Below are positions 55,264-62,947 of a DNA stretch of 64,000 bases, one piece after another. The notes below the pieces were generated by a model, which had not been told where the DNA came from, did not search any database, and saw only the letters and a program-made list of their open reading frames with translations. The stretch is taken from contig CAYTUQ010000009.1 of NCBI GenBank assembly GCA_964441235.1, positions 1 to 64,000 on the forward strand. The letters run 5' to 3'. The translations under genes and the position numbers were made by a program. This DNA comes from BS750m-G69 sp964441235 (GTDB lineage Bacteria; Fidelibacterota; UBA2242). The stretch's first letter is position 1, and each line of letters starts with the position of its first letter.

Positions 55264-55536
55264 TTACGGGAATACTTTGTAAATATCTTTGCGATGCGCA
55301 ATCCGCTGACAAATTAACAGCTTATTGGGCTTGTTTATCGTAATGCCAATTCTGTATTTTCCGATACGGATTTTGTATTTGTTAGGATAGCCTCTCATAT
55401 GTTCGAGATACCCGAGATCATATGGGTTAGTAGATAATAGATCTTCAAAAACTATCTTTTCAGCTTGAGTCTGTATCTCTTTGGGTAACTTAGAGAGTTC
55501 TTTGAGAAAACGTTTTGTATATTCGATCTTCCACAT
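55264..55536 (-). CDS. RelE/ParE-superfamily toxin
   Basis: 90 aa with the RelE-fold layout: WKIEYTKRFLKELSKLPKEI, RGYPNKYKIRIGKYRIGITI (basic centre) and LICQRIAHRKDIYKVFP at the end, where RelE/YoeB-type toxins carry catalytic or substrate-binding basic and aromatic residues. It would cleave mRNA at the ribosome, or poison gyrase if ParE-like; sequence alone does not decide. One base separates it from the antitoxin gene. Confidence 0.85.
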   Translation of the reverse strand: MWKIEYTKRFLKELSKLPKEIQTQAEKIVFEDLLSTNPYDLGYLEHMRGYPNKYKIRIGKYRIGITINKPNKLLICQRIAHRKDIYKVFP

Positions 55537-55537
55537 T

Positions 55538-55732
55538 CTATTTCAATGATTGATAATAGTTTTTTGCCTCCTTAAATGAGAGCCGTTCATCATTTCTTAC
55601 CTCGTCCATCATTTTTGACAATCCATAATTTTCTATGATCTCTTCTAAGCGCTCAAATTCATCAATTGGCATTTGAACGGCTATCGGTTTTTGGTTTTCG
55701 TCCAGTACTATGTTTTTTTTAATTTTTAACAT
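55538..55732 (-). CDS. antitoxin of the RelE-type pair (Phd/RelB-like)
   Basis: 64 aa; an N-terminal strand-rich part (IKKNIVLDENQKPIAVQMPIDE) and a helical, acidic C-terminal part (FERLEEIIENYGLSKMMDEV, RLSFKEAKNYYQSLK) fit small Phd/YefM/RelB-like antitoxins. It precedes the toxin, the usual order, with AGGAG before the ATG. The family label within the antitoxins is uncertain. Confidence 0.75.
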   Translation of the reverse strand: MLKIKKNIVLDENQKPIAVQMPIDEFERLEEIIENYGLSKMMDEVRNDERLSFKEAKNYYQSLK

Positions 55733-55773
55733 CTTTTTACTCCTAAAAAATATGTTCTCATAAGATCACATAA

Positions 55774-55955
55774 CGGCACGGGAGTTGAGCCGCATCCTGT
55801 ACGCAGCAAGGAGAGAAAGGATTTCTCTCAGATGCGAGTACAGGACGTAGCCGCCGTAGGCGGGGTCGGCTCGAACGACATTGATAGGCCGCCGCAGGCG
55901 GACTTTCATGGAGTGAGCCAACAACTCCCGTGCCGATAAGCCGACCGCCTGCGGT
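55774..55955. repeat. GC-rich nested inverted-repeat block
   Basis: CGGCACGGGAGTTG (55774-55787) and CAACTCCCGTGCCG (55922-55935) are exact inverted copies about 134 bases apart. Inside, CCTGTAC (55796-55802) pairs with GTACAGG (55838-55844) within longer GCAT/ATGC flanks, and CCGCCGTAGGCGG and CCGCCGCAGGCGG repeat. A perfect GACCGCCTGCGGTC palindrome follows at 55942-55955. The block is much richer in GC than its surroundings. It may be a mobile repeat or an RNA with cloverleaf-like folding. The coding frame over it shows no protein features. Confidence 0.65.
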
Positions 55956-55968
55956 CAGCTTATCATTA

Positions 55969-56225
55969 TCAATATATGGAAAATTTTCCACATATTAGAC
56001 TTATTTCTTAGAGATCTCTTTCCCGGAGGTCACGTAGGACTTCTACGAAGGATTTCTTTCCCAGCGTGATCTCTCCGAGACGATACGAGACGAGACAGAA
56101 GGAAAACATTTTCATCTATTGCCCACATTTAATTTAAAATATGGAATAGTACATCTTGATCTTCCACATTTATATCATATGACCTCACAAAGAGAGAATT
56201 TAAAAGGATTAACATAACAAACAAG
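55969..56225. repeat. long direct repeat, copy 2
   Basis: Second copy of the repeat at 54767-55057, starting at the same TCAATATATGG and ending with AGGATTAACA-type sequence. The remaining gap to the next gene (56226-56555) contains no recognised feature. Confidence 0.8.
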
Positions 56226-56555
56226 GAGGAAATTTGAACCTTGATCAATATATATTAGGTGATATCGGCTAACTTGATTTTCCCCCCGACTATTTTTCAT
56301 TTTGACTGCGATATTTCAAATTGCAGAGCTCGATCGAATAAGATAAATTATCTTGAGTATTTTCCAGATGTTTGTATAGAAAAATAGATTTTAAGAGAGG
56401 TATGAGTAATAAAATATATGGCGTGTTAATTATTTACTTTCCCCTTTTTTCTCATTATCCACCGCCGGTTGATGTCTTCGGCAAATAACAACGATACACC
56501 GGGGACTTTTCAATATCCCGCAAAAGATGAAGATAAATTAATTGAGGCTAAGAAG

Positions 56556-57269
56556 ATGATGAAAAGGTCTGTTCTGGAAATTGACGGTATAGGAAAGGTC
56601 CTATTTGAATATAGTAAACGTGCCAGGCATATTAATATCTCAGTGAAACCATATAAGGGTGTTCGCGTTGCAGTACCTTATGGAGAGTCATTTAAGTCTG
56701 CTGAGAAATTTGTTTATTCTAAATCAGATTGGATTCGCAAGAACCTCAAGAGGGTGAAAGAAGATGAAAAGTGCAAGCCTGTTTATGATGTTTCGAAGGT
56801 TATAAAAACATGCCGTCATACATTTAGATATACACCAATAGATACTGAAAGGCTCTCAATTTTAATTAAGAATGGTATTGTAAATATTCGATATCCCGAA
56901 TCACTCCAGATAACAGATGATAGAGTTCAAAGAGCTATCCAGGTTGGAATAATAGAAGCATATAGAATAGAAGCAAAAGAATATTTACCAAAAAGGGTTG
57001 AATATTTGGCAAAAAAGCACGGATTTATTTACAACAAGGTTTTTATTAAAAACATGAAATCGCGGTGGGGAAGTTGTTCTTCGAAAAATAATATAAATCT
57101 TAATCTCCAATTGATGCGACTTCCAGGTGAATTGATTGACTATGTTATCTTACATGAGTTGGTTCACACAAAGGTCAGAAATCATAGTCCGGATTTTTGG
57201 ATAGTTTTAAACAATGTAATAGAAGATGCTCAAGATAAGAGAAGACAGCTAAAGAAATATAGTTTGTAA
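56556..57269 (+). CDS. YgjP-like (DUF45) zinc metallopeptidase
   Basis: About 237 aa. The zinc-binding motif is HELVHTKVRNHSPDFW (HExxH with downstream His), preceded by the family's KNMKSRWGSCSSKNNINLNLQL. The N-terminal half (ARHINISVKPYKGVRVAVP, SDWIRKNLKRV) is also typical. The start at 56556 is chosen because GAGG stands eight bases upstream and the length then fits the family (about 230-240 aa); the frame is open back to 56469 but has no ribosome site there. YgjP proteins often accompany type I restriction or housekeeping genes, with an unknown substrate. Confidence 0.85.
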   Translation: MMKRSVLEIDGIGKVLFEYSKRARHINISVKPYKGVRVAVPYGESFKSAEKFVYSKSDWIRKNLKRVKEDEKCKPVYDVSKVIKTCRHTFRYTPIDTERLSILIKNGIVNIRYPESLQITDDRVQRAIQVGIIEAYRIEAKEYLPKRVEYLAKKHGFIYNKVFIKNMKSRWGSCSSKNNINLNLQLMRLPGELIDYVILHELVHTKVRNHSPDFWIVLNNVIEDAQDKRRQLKKYSL

Positions 57270-57319
57270 TTTAGTAGGTTCGGTAACGGAGTTAAAGAAC
57301 CGAAGATAAATTTTTAAAT

Positions 57320-58447
57320 TTATCCTAATAAAGTTAGAAAAACACCTGCAGCAACAGCAGACCCAATGACACCTGCAACATTCGGTCCCATTGCTGGCAT
57401 TAATGGATTTACCGTCCCACCAGTATTATCGGAAACAAATTTCTGTACAACTCTTGCTGCCATAGGTACTGCAGAAACACCTGCTGCTCCAATACAGGGA
57501 TTGATTTTTTTACTGCCTGGCATAAAGAGATTAACCAGTTTGGCAAATAGTATTCCACCGGCAGTGCTAAAAGCGAATGCTAAAATACCAAGGATGAGAA
57601 TCATTAACGTCTTTAAATTTAAAAAATGTAAACTGTCCATTGTTGCCCCAACCGCTAATCCGAGAAAGATAGTAACAATATCTATCAATGCTCCGCCGGC
57701 AGTTTTTCGAAGCCTCTCCGTAACACCACATTCTCTAATAAGATTTCCGAACATGAGCATGCCGATCAAAGGGGCACTTGAAGGAACTCCTAACGCAGCT
57801 ACTATACCAGTGATTATTGGGAAAAGAATTACAGCGGTCTTAGAAACTGGCTTAGCTTGCGGCATATCTATATATCGTTCTTTCTTTGTGGTTAGTAGTC
57901 TGAGGATAGGAGGCTGAATAATTGGAACAAGAGCCATATAGCTGTATGCAGCAACTGCGATAGGTCCAAGAAGGTGAGGTGCAAGCTGGCTTGTAATAAA
58001 GATAGAGGTAGGACCATCGGCACCACCGATAATTCCAATGGAAGCTGCTTCCCTGTAACTGAATCCTAAAAGATAAGCTGCTCCAATTGCAGCGACAAAT
58101 ATACCAAGCTGTGCAGCGGCACCAAGCAAAAATGTCATAGGTCTTCCCAGGAGAGGACGAAAATCTGTTAGGACTCCAACTCCAAGAAAAATAATCGGGG
58201 GCAAAAGTTCGGTTCTGATTCCCTGCTTGTATATTAGAGCGATAATACCTTCTCCATACGACCCCATTTCAGCTAAAGGAAGATTAGCTAAAATTGTACC
58301 AAAACCTATTGGTATTAAAAGAAGGGGCTCATATTTTTTTGCAATTGCAAGGTATATAAGAATACCTGCAATAATGAACATTACCAGATTTCCCCAGGTC
58401 AGATTAGCAAAACCTGATTGTTGTAATAATTGATTAACTGTTCCCAC
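57320..58447 (-). CDS. oadB: sodium-pumping oxaloacetate/methylmalonyl-CoA decarboxylase beta subunit
   Basis: 375-aa inner-membrane subunit that couples decarboxylation of carboxybiotin to Na+ export. It begins with TWGNLVMFIIAGILIYLAIAKKYEPLLLIPIGFG and has the sodium-site motif GIIGGADGPTSIFITSQLAP and the conserved GPNVAGVIGSAVAAG end, with about 9-10 hydrophobic helices. It starts at GTG 58447, four bases after the oadA stop, so translation is coupled. It could serve oxaloacetate, methylmalonyl-CoA or glutaconyl-CoA decarboxylase; the adjacent alpha subunit points to oxaloacetate. Confidence 0.95.
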   Translation of the reverse strand: MGTVNQLLQQSGFANLTWGNLVMFIIAGILIYLAIAKKYEPLLLIPIGFGTILANLPLAEMGSYGEGIIALIYKQGIRTELLPPIIFLGVGVLTDFRPLLGRPMTFLLGAAAQLGIFVAAIGAAYLLGFSYREAASIGIIGGADGPTSIFITSQLAPHLLGPIAVAAYSYMALVPIIQPPILRLLTTKKERYIDMPQAKPVSKTAVILFPIITGIVAALGVPSSAPLIGMLMFGNLIRECGVTERLRKTAGGALIDIVTIFLGLAVGATMDSLHFLNLKTLMILILGILAFAFSTAGGILFAKLVNLFMPGSKKINPCIGAAGVSAVPMAARVVQKFVSDNTGGTVNPLMPAMGPNVAGVIGSAVAAGVFLTLLG

Positions 58448-58451
58448 TTTT

Positions 58452-60320
58452 TTATGCTTTCTTCTCTATTGTAATGATTGGTTTAGTAGAATCTACTTCG
58501 TCGCCAATTTGAACATCTACCGATGAAACTACCCCGTCATAAATAGTTTTTATATCGTGCTGTGCTTTCATTGCTTCGACCGCAGCAATAGTCTGCCCTT
58601 TTGTTACTAAATCACCCTTTTTTACCATGATATCTACAACTTCAACACTTCCTGCAAAGGTTGAAAATACATGTACTTGATTATTGGATGGGACAGAAAG
58701 GGCAGAGTCAGATTTGTTTTCAGGTGTTAGTTTGGCGTTTGGTGTTCCTTGCGGCTCAACTGTTACTAAAAATGTATTTGTTTTCCCATTTCCAACAACT
58801 GTGCATTTTGAAGTTATTGGACCGGAAATAATTGTTTTAGCAGGAGCTGGCACTTGTGCCGGTACTGAAACAGTCTTTAGTTCTTCTTTTTTCTTTAAAG
58901 GAATGTCGATTTTTGCTTTTCCTGTAAGAAGCCTTATGCCCTCGTTGATTTCCATCTTTTTGCCCGGAACCATTGCTCCAACTACCATGAAGATATTGTC
59001 ATCTGTAACAGGAAGTCTTCTCTCCTCAAGAGCTTTCTTAGCAATATAAATATTATCAGGAACAGCCTTAAGTGGATCACCCTCAAAAACAGGGAGATTC
59101 AACTGTTCTGAAGCTTTTTTAATTACATCTGGATCGGGAGGTAATGGCGTATTGCCAAAATATCCCAATACTGCTCTTCCAAAACCGGGGTCAATTTTTT
59201 CCCAACGACCGTAGAGTATATTATTGAAAGCCTGCAGCCAATACTGTTGGCTTCCCGGTGTAACGCTAGTCCATGCACCGCCCGCTTCTACTACAATCGG
59301 GAATTCTGCAAGTATATCACTATAACGGTCTAACAGTCCGGCTTTTGCCATCATGTGAACGTTAGGACCAATTGCTCCACCAGGCATAGGGAATTTAATT
59401 ACTCTTGCATCTGCAGTGGTAGTCACAGGATTAAAATTGTAGTCCTTAAGACCTTCGTTCAGGATTTCTTCAATGAGGTATATTTTAGAATTATCGATAT
59501 CAAGAGAGTATCCTGTACCTTTTAAAGCGTGTGACATTGATCGAACATCTGGCTGAACTGTCCCGCTTGCCATTGGTCTAACAGAAAGATCTATACCATC
59601 AACGCCTCCGGAGATTCCTGCCATGTAACATGCAACAGCCATGCTTGCGGTGTCATGAGTATGTAACCAGAGTGGCATCCCCGGTGGCATAATTTTTTTC
59701 AGTTCAATCGTAGTATCATAGATTGTCTTTGGATCGCATGTACCACTTGCATCCTTAAGACAGAGGCTATCAATTCTAATATTACTATTTAGAAGTTTCT
59801 TGCCTATATTAATATAGAACTCCGCAGTATGTACTTTATCTGATTTGAATGGTAACCCCATCAAAGCAATACATACTTGATGATGTAATCCAGCTTCTAC
59901 TATTGGCTGCCCTGTCTTTATAAGGTTATCAACATCATTCATGTAGTCAAAGTTGCGGTCCCATGTGGTTCCAGCTTCTTTCATTAATTTTGCTTGTAAA
60001 GTCAGGGTTTCAAGGTTCTGTGTTGTAAGTGTAACTCCTGATACAGAACGAGTCAGAATTTGTAGATCAACATCTGGACCTACAGATTCACGTATTTTTC
60101 TCATAGTATCGAAGGGATTTTCTCCGAGATAAAACAGTGGTGCCTGATATCTTGCTCCACCTCCGAATTCAAAATGTCGTATTCCAACTTCCTCGACAGC
60201 AACTTTCATTGCTGGTAGAAAATCCTGGAGCCTTACCTTGCCGCCAAAAGAGCTTTGAAGACCGTCGCGAAATGTCGTTAACATTACTCTAATTTTCTTT
60301 GGAGTCTTTGTATAAATCAT
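58452..60320 (-). CDS. oadA: oxaloacetate decarboxylase alpha subunit / pyruvate carboxylase B-type carboxyltransferase
   Basis: 622 aa. The HMGL-like carboxyltransferase barrel holds TTFRDGLQSSFGGKVRL (metal and substrate residues) and PLWLHTHDTASMAV with the metal-binding HxH (about residues 207-215), followed by the PYC_OADA domain. A Pro/Ala- and Lys-rich linker (about 470-520) leads to a biotinyl domain whose biotinylated lysine lies in AVEAMKAQHDI near the C-terminus. It transfers the carboxyl group of oxaloacetate to biotin for OadB. The ATG overlaps the oadG stop codon (ATGA). The biotin ligase gene is next upstream. Confidence 0.95.
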   Translation of the reverse strand: MIYTKTPKKIRVMLTTFRDGLQSSFGGKVRLQDFLPAMKVAVEEVGIRHFEFGGGARYQAPLFYLGENPFDTMRKIRESVGPDVDLQILTRSVSGVTLTTQNLETLTLQAKLMKEAGTTWDRNFDYMNDVDNLIKTGQPIVEAGLHHQVCIALMGLPFKSDKVHTAEFYINIGKKLLNSNIRIDSLCLKDASGTCDPKTIYDTTIELKKIMPPGMPLWLHTHDTASMAVACYMAGISGGVDGIDLSVRPMASGTVQPDVRSMSHALKGTGYSLDIDNSKIYLIEEILNEGLKDYNFNPVTTTADARVIKFPMPGGAIGPNVHMMAKAGLLDRYSDILAEFPIVVEAGGAWTSVTPGSQQYWLQAFNNILYGRWEKIDPGFGRAVLGYFGNTPLPPDPDVIKKASEQLNLPVFEGDPLKAVPDNIYIAKKALEERRLPVTDDNIFMVVGAMVPGKKMEINEGIRLLTGKAKIDIPLKKKEELKTVSVPAQVPAPAKTIISGPITSKCTVVGNGKTNTFLVTVEPQGTPNAKLTPENKSDSALSVPSNNQVHVFSTFAGSVEVVDIMVKKGDLVTKGQTIAAVEAMKAQHDIKTIYDGVVSSVDVQIGDEVDSTKPIITIEKKA

Positions 60321-60532
60321 TTAATCCTCTCTATTTTTGTAATTTTTGAATTAGGAAAAATTGAGTTCATTGTGCTGCTTACTGCAGCTATAACAATAGG
60401 GTTAATATCTGAAGATTTTTCCGGGAATATTATTACAATTAAGTGCATCACAATGGCAAGAATGAATAGCAAAAGGAAAACAGCTAAAAATGCTGAGATA
60501 CAAATTGTTAATAAGCTGCTTGTTGTTATCAT
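60317..60532 (-). CDS. oadG: OadG-like gamma subunit of sodium-pumping decarboxylase
   Basis: 71 aa: one N-terminal membrane helix (LLTICISAFLAVFLLLFILAIVMHLIVII) and a short hydrophilic tail containing the family-like NPIVIAAVSSTMNSIFPNSKI. It would anchor the alpha subunit to OadB at the membrane. GGAGG precedes the ATG and the stop overlaps oadA, giving the order oadG-oadA-oadB. Confidence 0.82.
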   Translation of the reverse strand: MITTSSLLTICISAFLAVFLLLFILAIVMHLIVIIFPEKSSDINPIVIAAVSSTMNSIFPNSKITKIERIK

Positions 60533-60698
60533 CTATTTCCTCCATGATTGTTTATAAAGTAAAATGTGATGAATTTATATATGTTGGTAGAGGTTTATTC
60601 GATTTTCAATAATGCAAATCAAATTTTTTAGCTTTTGAAACTTACAAAATATATGAAATAATACGCAAGTTAATCTTGAAAAATATTTTAATGTTTGA

Positions 60699-61640
60699 TT
60701 AAGTATCTTGACTTTCGATGATTAATCTTCCATTAGAGATTTTGGGCTCAATGTCCTCTAATATCAATTCAAGATTTTCTCCAATACCTTTAACTTTACC
60801 GCTGTAATTTACGACAACACTTTCTTCAGGAGTATCTCTGCAAACTTTAACATACTTTCCGATGATTAAGGACCTTTTGATATAGATGTTCAGTAGTTTA
60901 TAATATTTTCCATTAAGCAAGTTCTTTGTATTTGCATCCAGAAAGTGAATTAATCGTTGAAAAATCAGTTTCTGATCACATGATTTTTTACTCTTAACGA
61001 AATCTGAAAGAGATGCTACTTTAGGCACAAAGGGTGTTGGAGATATTCCAGGTGTTGTATTCACATTTAATCCAATTCCGAGAATTGCCCCTGTTAAAAT
61101 TTTGCCCTGGCTCTGTGTATATGCTAATACTCCACATACTTTTGAGCTATCTATAAGTATATCATTAACCCATTTTACCATTGCTTTTCGCTTTAATTCC
61201 CTTATAGAATCAATTGTCTGGATGACAGAAACTGCAGATACGATTAAAAATCCCGTTGAGAAATGTTTGACCTCTTTTTGTGGAGCGATGAAAGCAGAAA
61301 GCTGAATATTTCCCTTATCAGTGCTCCATGGTCTGTTTTTGAATCCATGGAAACCAATGCCGGATTTTGCTAAACAGAGTATTCTATCCGGGAGTTGAAT
61401 ATTTTCTTGAGCTAGTTTTATAAGAATGTCGAACTGGGAATACAAAGCGTTTTCAACTAAAAGAAGATATTTCCAACTGGTTCTTGTGCGGAGATTACAC
61501 ATATAAAGATCTTTTTTTTGAAGGAGTTTTTCTGTAAGTACTCGTATCTCATTATTAACTTTTTCAGCTGGGACCTTGGCCCATTTATTTGAGTAGAGTA
61601 TTTCCTCAGCAAAATCCAGACTATCTGTATATACTATCAT
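60699..61640 (-). CDS. birA: biotin--[carboxyl-carrier] ligase
   Basis: 313 aa, catalytic BirA/LplA-fold domain without the regulatory helix-turn-helix. Active-site stretches: GIGFHGFKNRPWSTDKGNIQ (in place of the usual GRGRxxRxWxS loop), VKWVNDILIDSSKVCGVLAY (KWPND-like) and GAILGIGLNVNTTP; the C-terminal SH3-like domain follows. An extra ~90-residue N-terminal part precedes the loop. It biotinylates OadA, encoded 380 bases downstream, which explains the neighbourhood. Confidence 0.85.
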   Translation of the reverse strand: MIVYTDSLDFAEEILYSNKWAKVPAEKVNNEIRVLTEKLLQKKDLYMCNLRTRTSWKYLLLVENALYSQFDILIKLAQENIQLPDRILCLAKSGIGFHGFKNRPWSTDKGNIQLSAFIAPQKEVKHFSTGFLIVSAVSVIQTIDSIRELKRKAMVKWVNDILIDSSKVCGVLAYTQSQGKILTGAILGIGLNVNTTPGISPTPFVPKVASLSDFVKSKKSCDQKLIFQRLIHFLDANTKNLLNGKYYKLLNIYIKRSLIIGKYVKVCRDTPEESVVVNYSGKVKGIGENLELILEDIEPKISNGRLIIESQDT

Positions 61641-61681
61641 TGATTAAAAATAAATTGTACAGTTGAATAAAAGTATAAACG

Positions 61682-62815
61682 TTAGTGCGAAAAGTCTTTT
61701 AAAGATTTGTTCAGTTCTAAGAGCATGTTCCTAGTAATCGAAGTATCTTTATATGCTTCTTCTATTAAATCGGGACTGTTTTTTAATATTTCAAAATCTT
61801 TTTTCCGACATGTGATTAAATTTCCAAGCGATTCCTTTATAGCCATTCCCAGTATAATCTGCTTTTTCCCTTTTTTAAAATAGCATTGAGGTCTGTTAGT
61901 CCTTTTTGGGGAAAAGGCTGCAATATATTCATCAGATTCCGGGTAATATTTCAATAAAATATTAACTCGACCTTCGGATTCTTTACCCTTTAGTGAGTTA
62001 TTGTGTTCACCGAAATTGTATATATTGGGATATCTTTTAATATTTTTACTGATATGTAAAAGCTTATCCATGTAGAATCGACAAAATCGTAACATTATAT
62101 TAGAGTTTTTAGTTGTAACAATATGAATTGGTCGTAGATAATTTTCAACTGAAAAAAGTTTGCAATTATGTGTCGAAATGATATTGTTTAAATAAGCATT
62201 TCCAATTGATTTACCTGCTAATAATGCCTGTATTTGCTGTTCGCCAATTAATTTATCCTTATATCCTGCCTGAAAATGAAAGTGAGGACTTGAAGCGCCG
62301 GCAAGAGCGCCATTGAAATAAATAGAGAAGTGAGATAAATCTCTTGCAATTTCAATCATGTCATGAAAATGTCCGGTTATTACCTGCTTCTTATGTTTAA
62401 CGGAAGAGATTGTTAGATCTCCTGGCAGTGTTATGCCGGGATTTGCTAAAGCTATGTACCTTTTATCTTTAATGAGTATTCCACGCTGTCCTTTATCTAA
62501 TTCGCAAAGAAGGCATCTTTCCGGATTAATATTATTAACATTATTTTCAAATGTGTCGGATTTAAGACTTGGAGTTCTGGTCTTATTCAAAACCAATTTA
62601 ACAGGTATGCCATTAACTTTAACTTCAGCAGATTGCTCTTTTGAAAAAATTTTCATGTTATTTATTAATCTAGACCAGCCAACAGTTGGATCCATCTGCT
62701 GTAATAGCATAGCTTCAGTACGGAGGTTGTTGTCTATTTTACTATTCTTTTGTTCCAATTGTGCGAAGAAACGGGTTAGCTCTGTGTCTGAAAGATGTCG
62801 CTCTTTTATTTTCAT
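61682..62815 (-). CDS. DUF4922 / GalT-like nucleotidyltransferase-fold protein
   Basis: 377 aa. NINPERCLLCELDKGQRGI has the CxxC found at the start of DUF4922 proteins; ASSPHFHFQAGYKDKL carries the HxHxQ motif of histidine-triad/GalT-type transferases, the nucleophile being the middle histidine. PGDLTISSVKHKKQVI corresponds to the strand before it. Such proteins are related to galactose-1-phosphate uridylyltransferase and GDP-hexose phosphorylases; the substrate is unknown. It lies between a glycosyltransferase-like gene and birA on the same strand. Confidence 0.78.
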   Translation of the reverse strand: MKIKERHLSDTELTRFFAQLEQKNSKIDNNLRTEAMLLQQMDPTVGWSRLINNMKIFSKEQSAEVKVNGIPVKLVLNKTRTPSLKSDTFENNVNNINPERCLLCELDKGQRGILIKDKRYIALANPGITLPGDLTISSVKHKKQVITGHFHDMIEIARDLSHFSIYFNGALAGASSPHFHFQAGYKDKLIGEQQIQALLAGKSIGNAYLNNIISTHNCKLFSVENYLRPIHIVTTKNSNIMLRFCRFYMDKLLHISKNIKRYPNIYNFGEHNNSLKGKESEGRVNILLKYYPESDEYIAAFSPKRTNRPQCYFKKGKKQIILGMAIKESLGNLITCRKKDFEILKNSPDLIEEAYKDTSITRNMLLELNKSLKDFSH

Positions 62816-62947
62816 ATTAAAATTATAAGTTTATACTAACAGTGTATTTCTTTGTGCATTTTCGTAAGGTATGATTTGCAGTGTATAAATTGTATTTCGG
62901 GAATTCTTTGAACTTGTTAAAAATGTGATATTCGGTTCTCACTACTC

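Noticed and set aside
55758..55991. 77-aa protein over the GC-rich block
   Set aside because: Composition follows the inverted repeats, with no signal, domain or ribosome site; it is a by-product of the structured DNA.
57366..57917. 183-aa plus-strand frame
   Set aside because: Exactly antisense to the oadB coding region, whose family motifs are clear.
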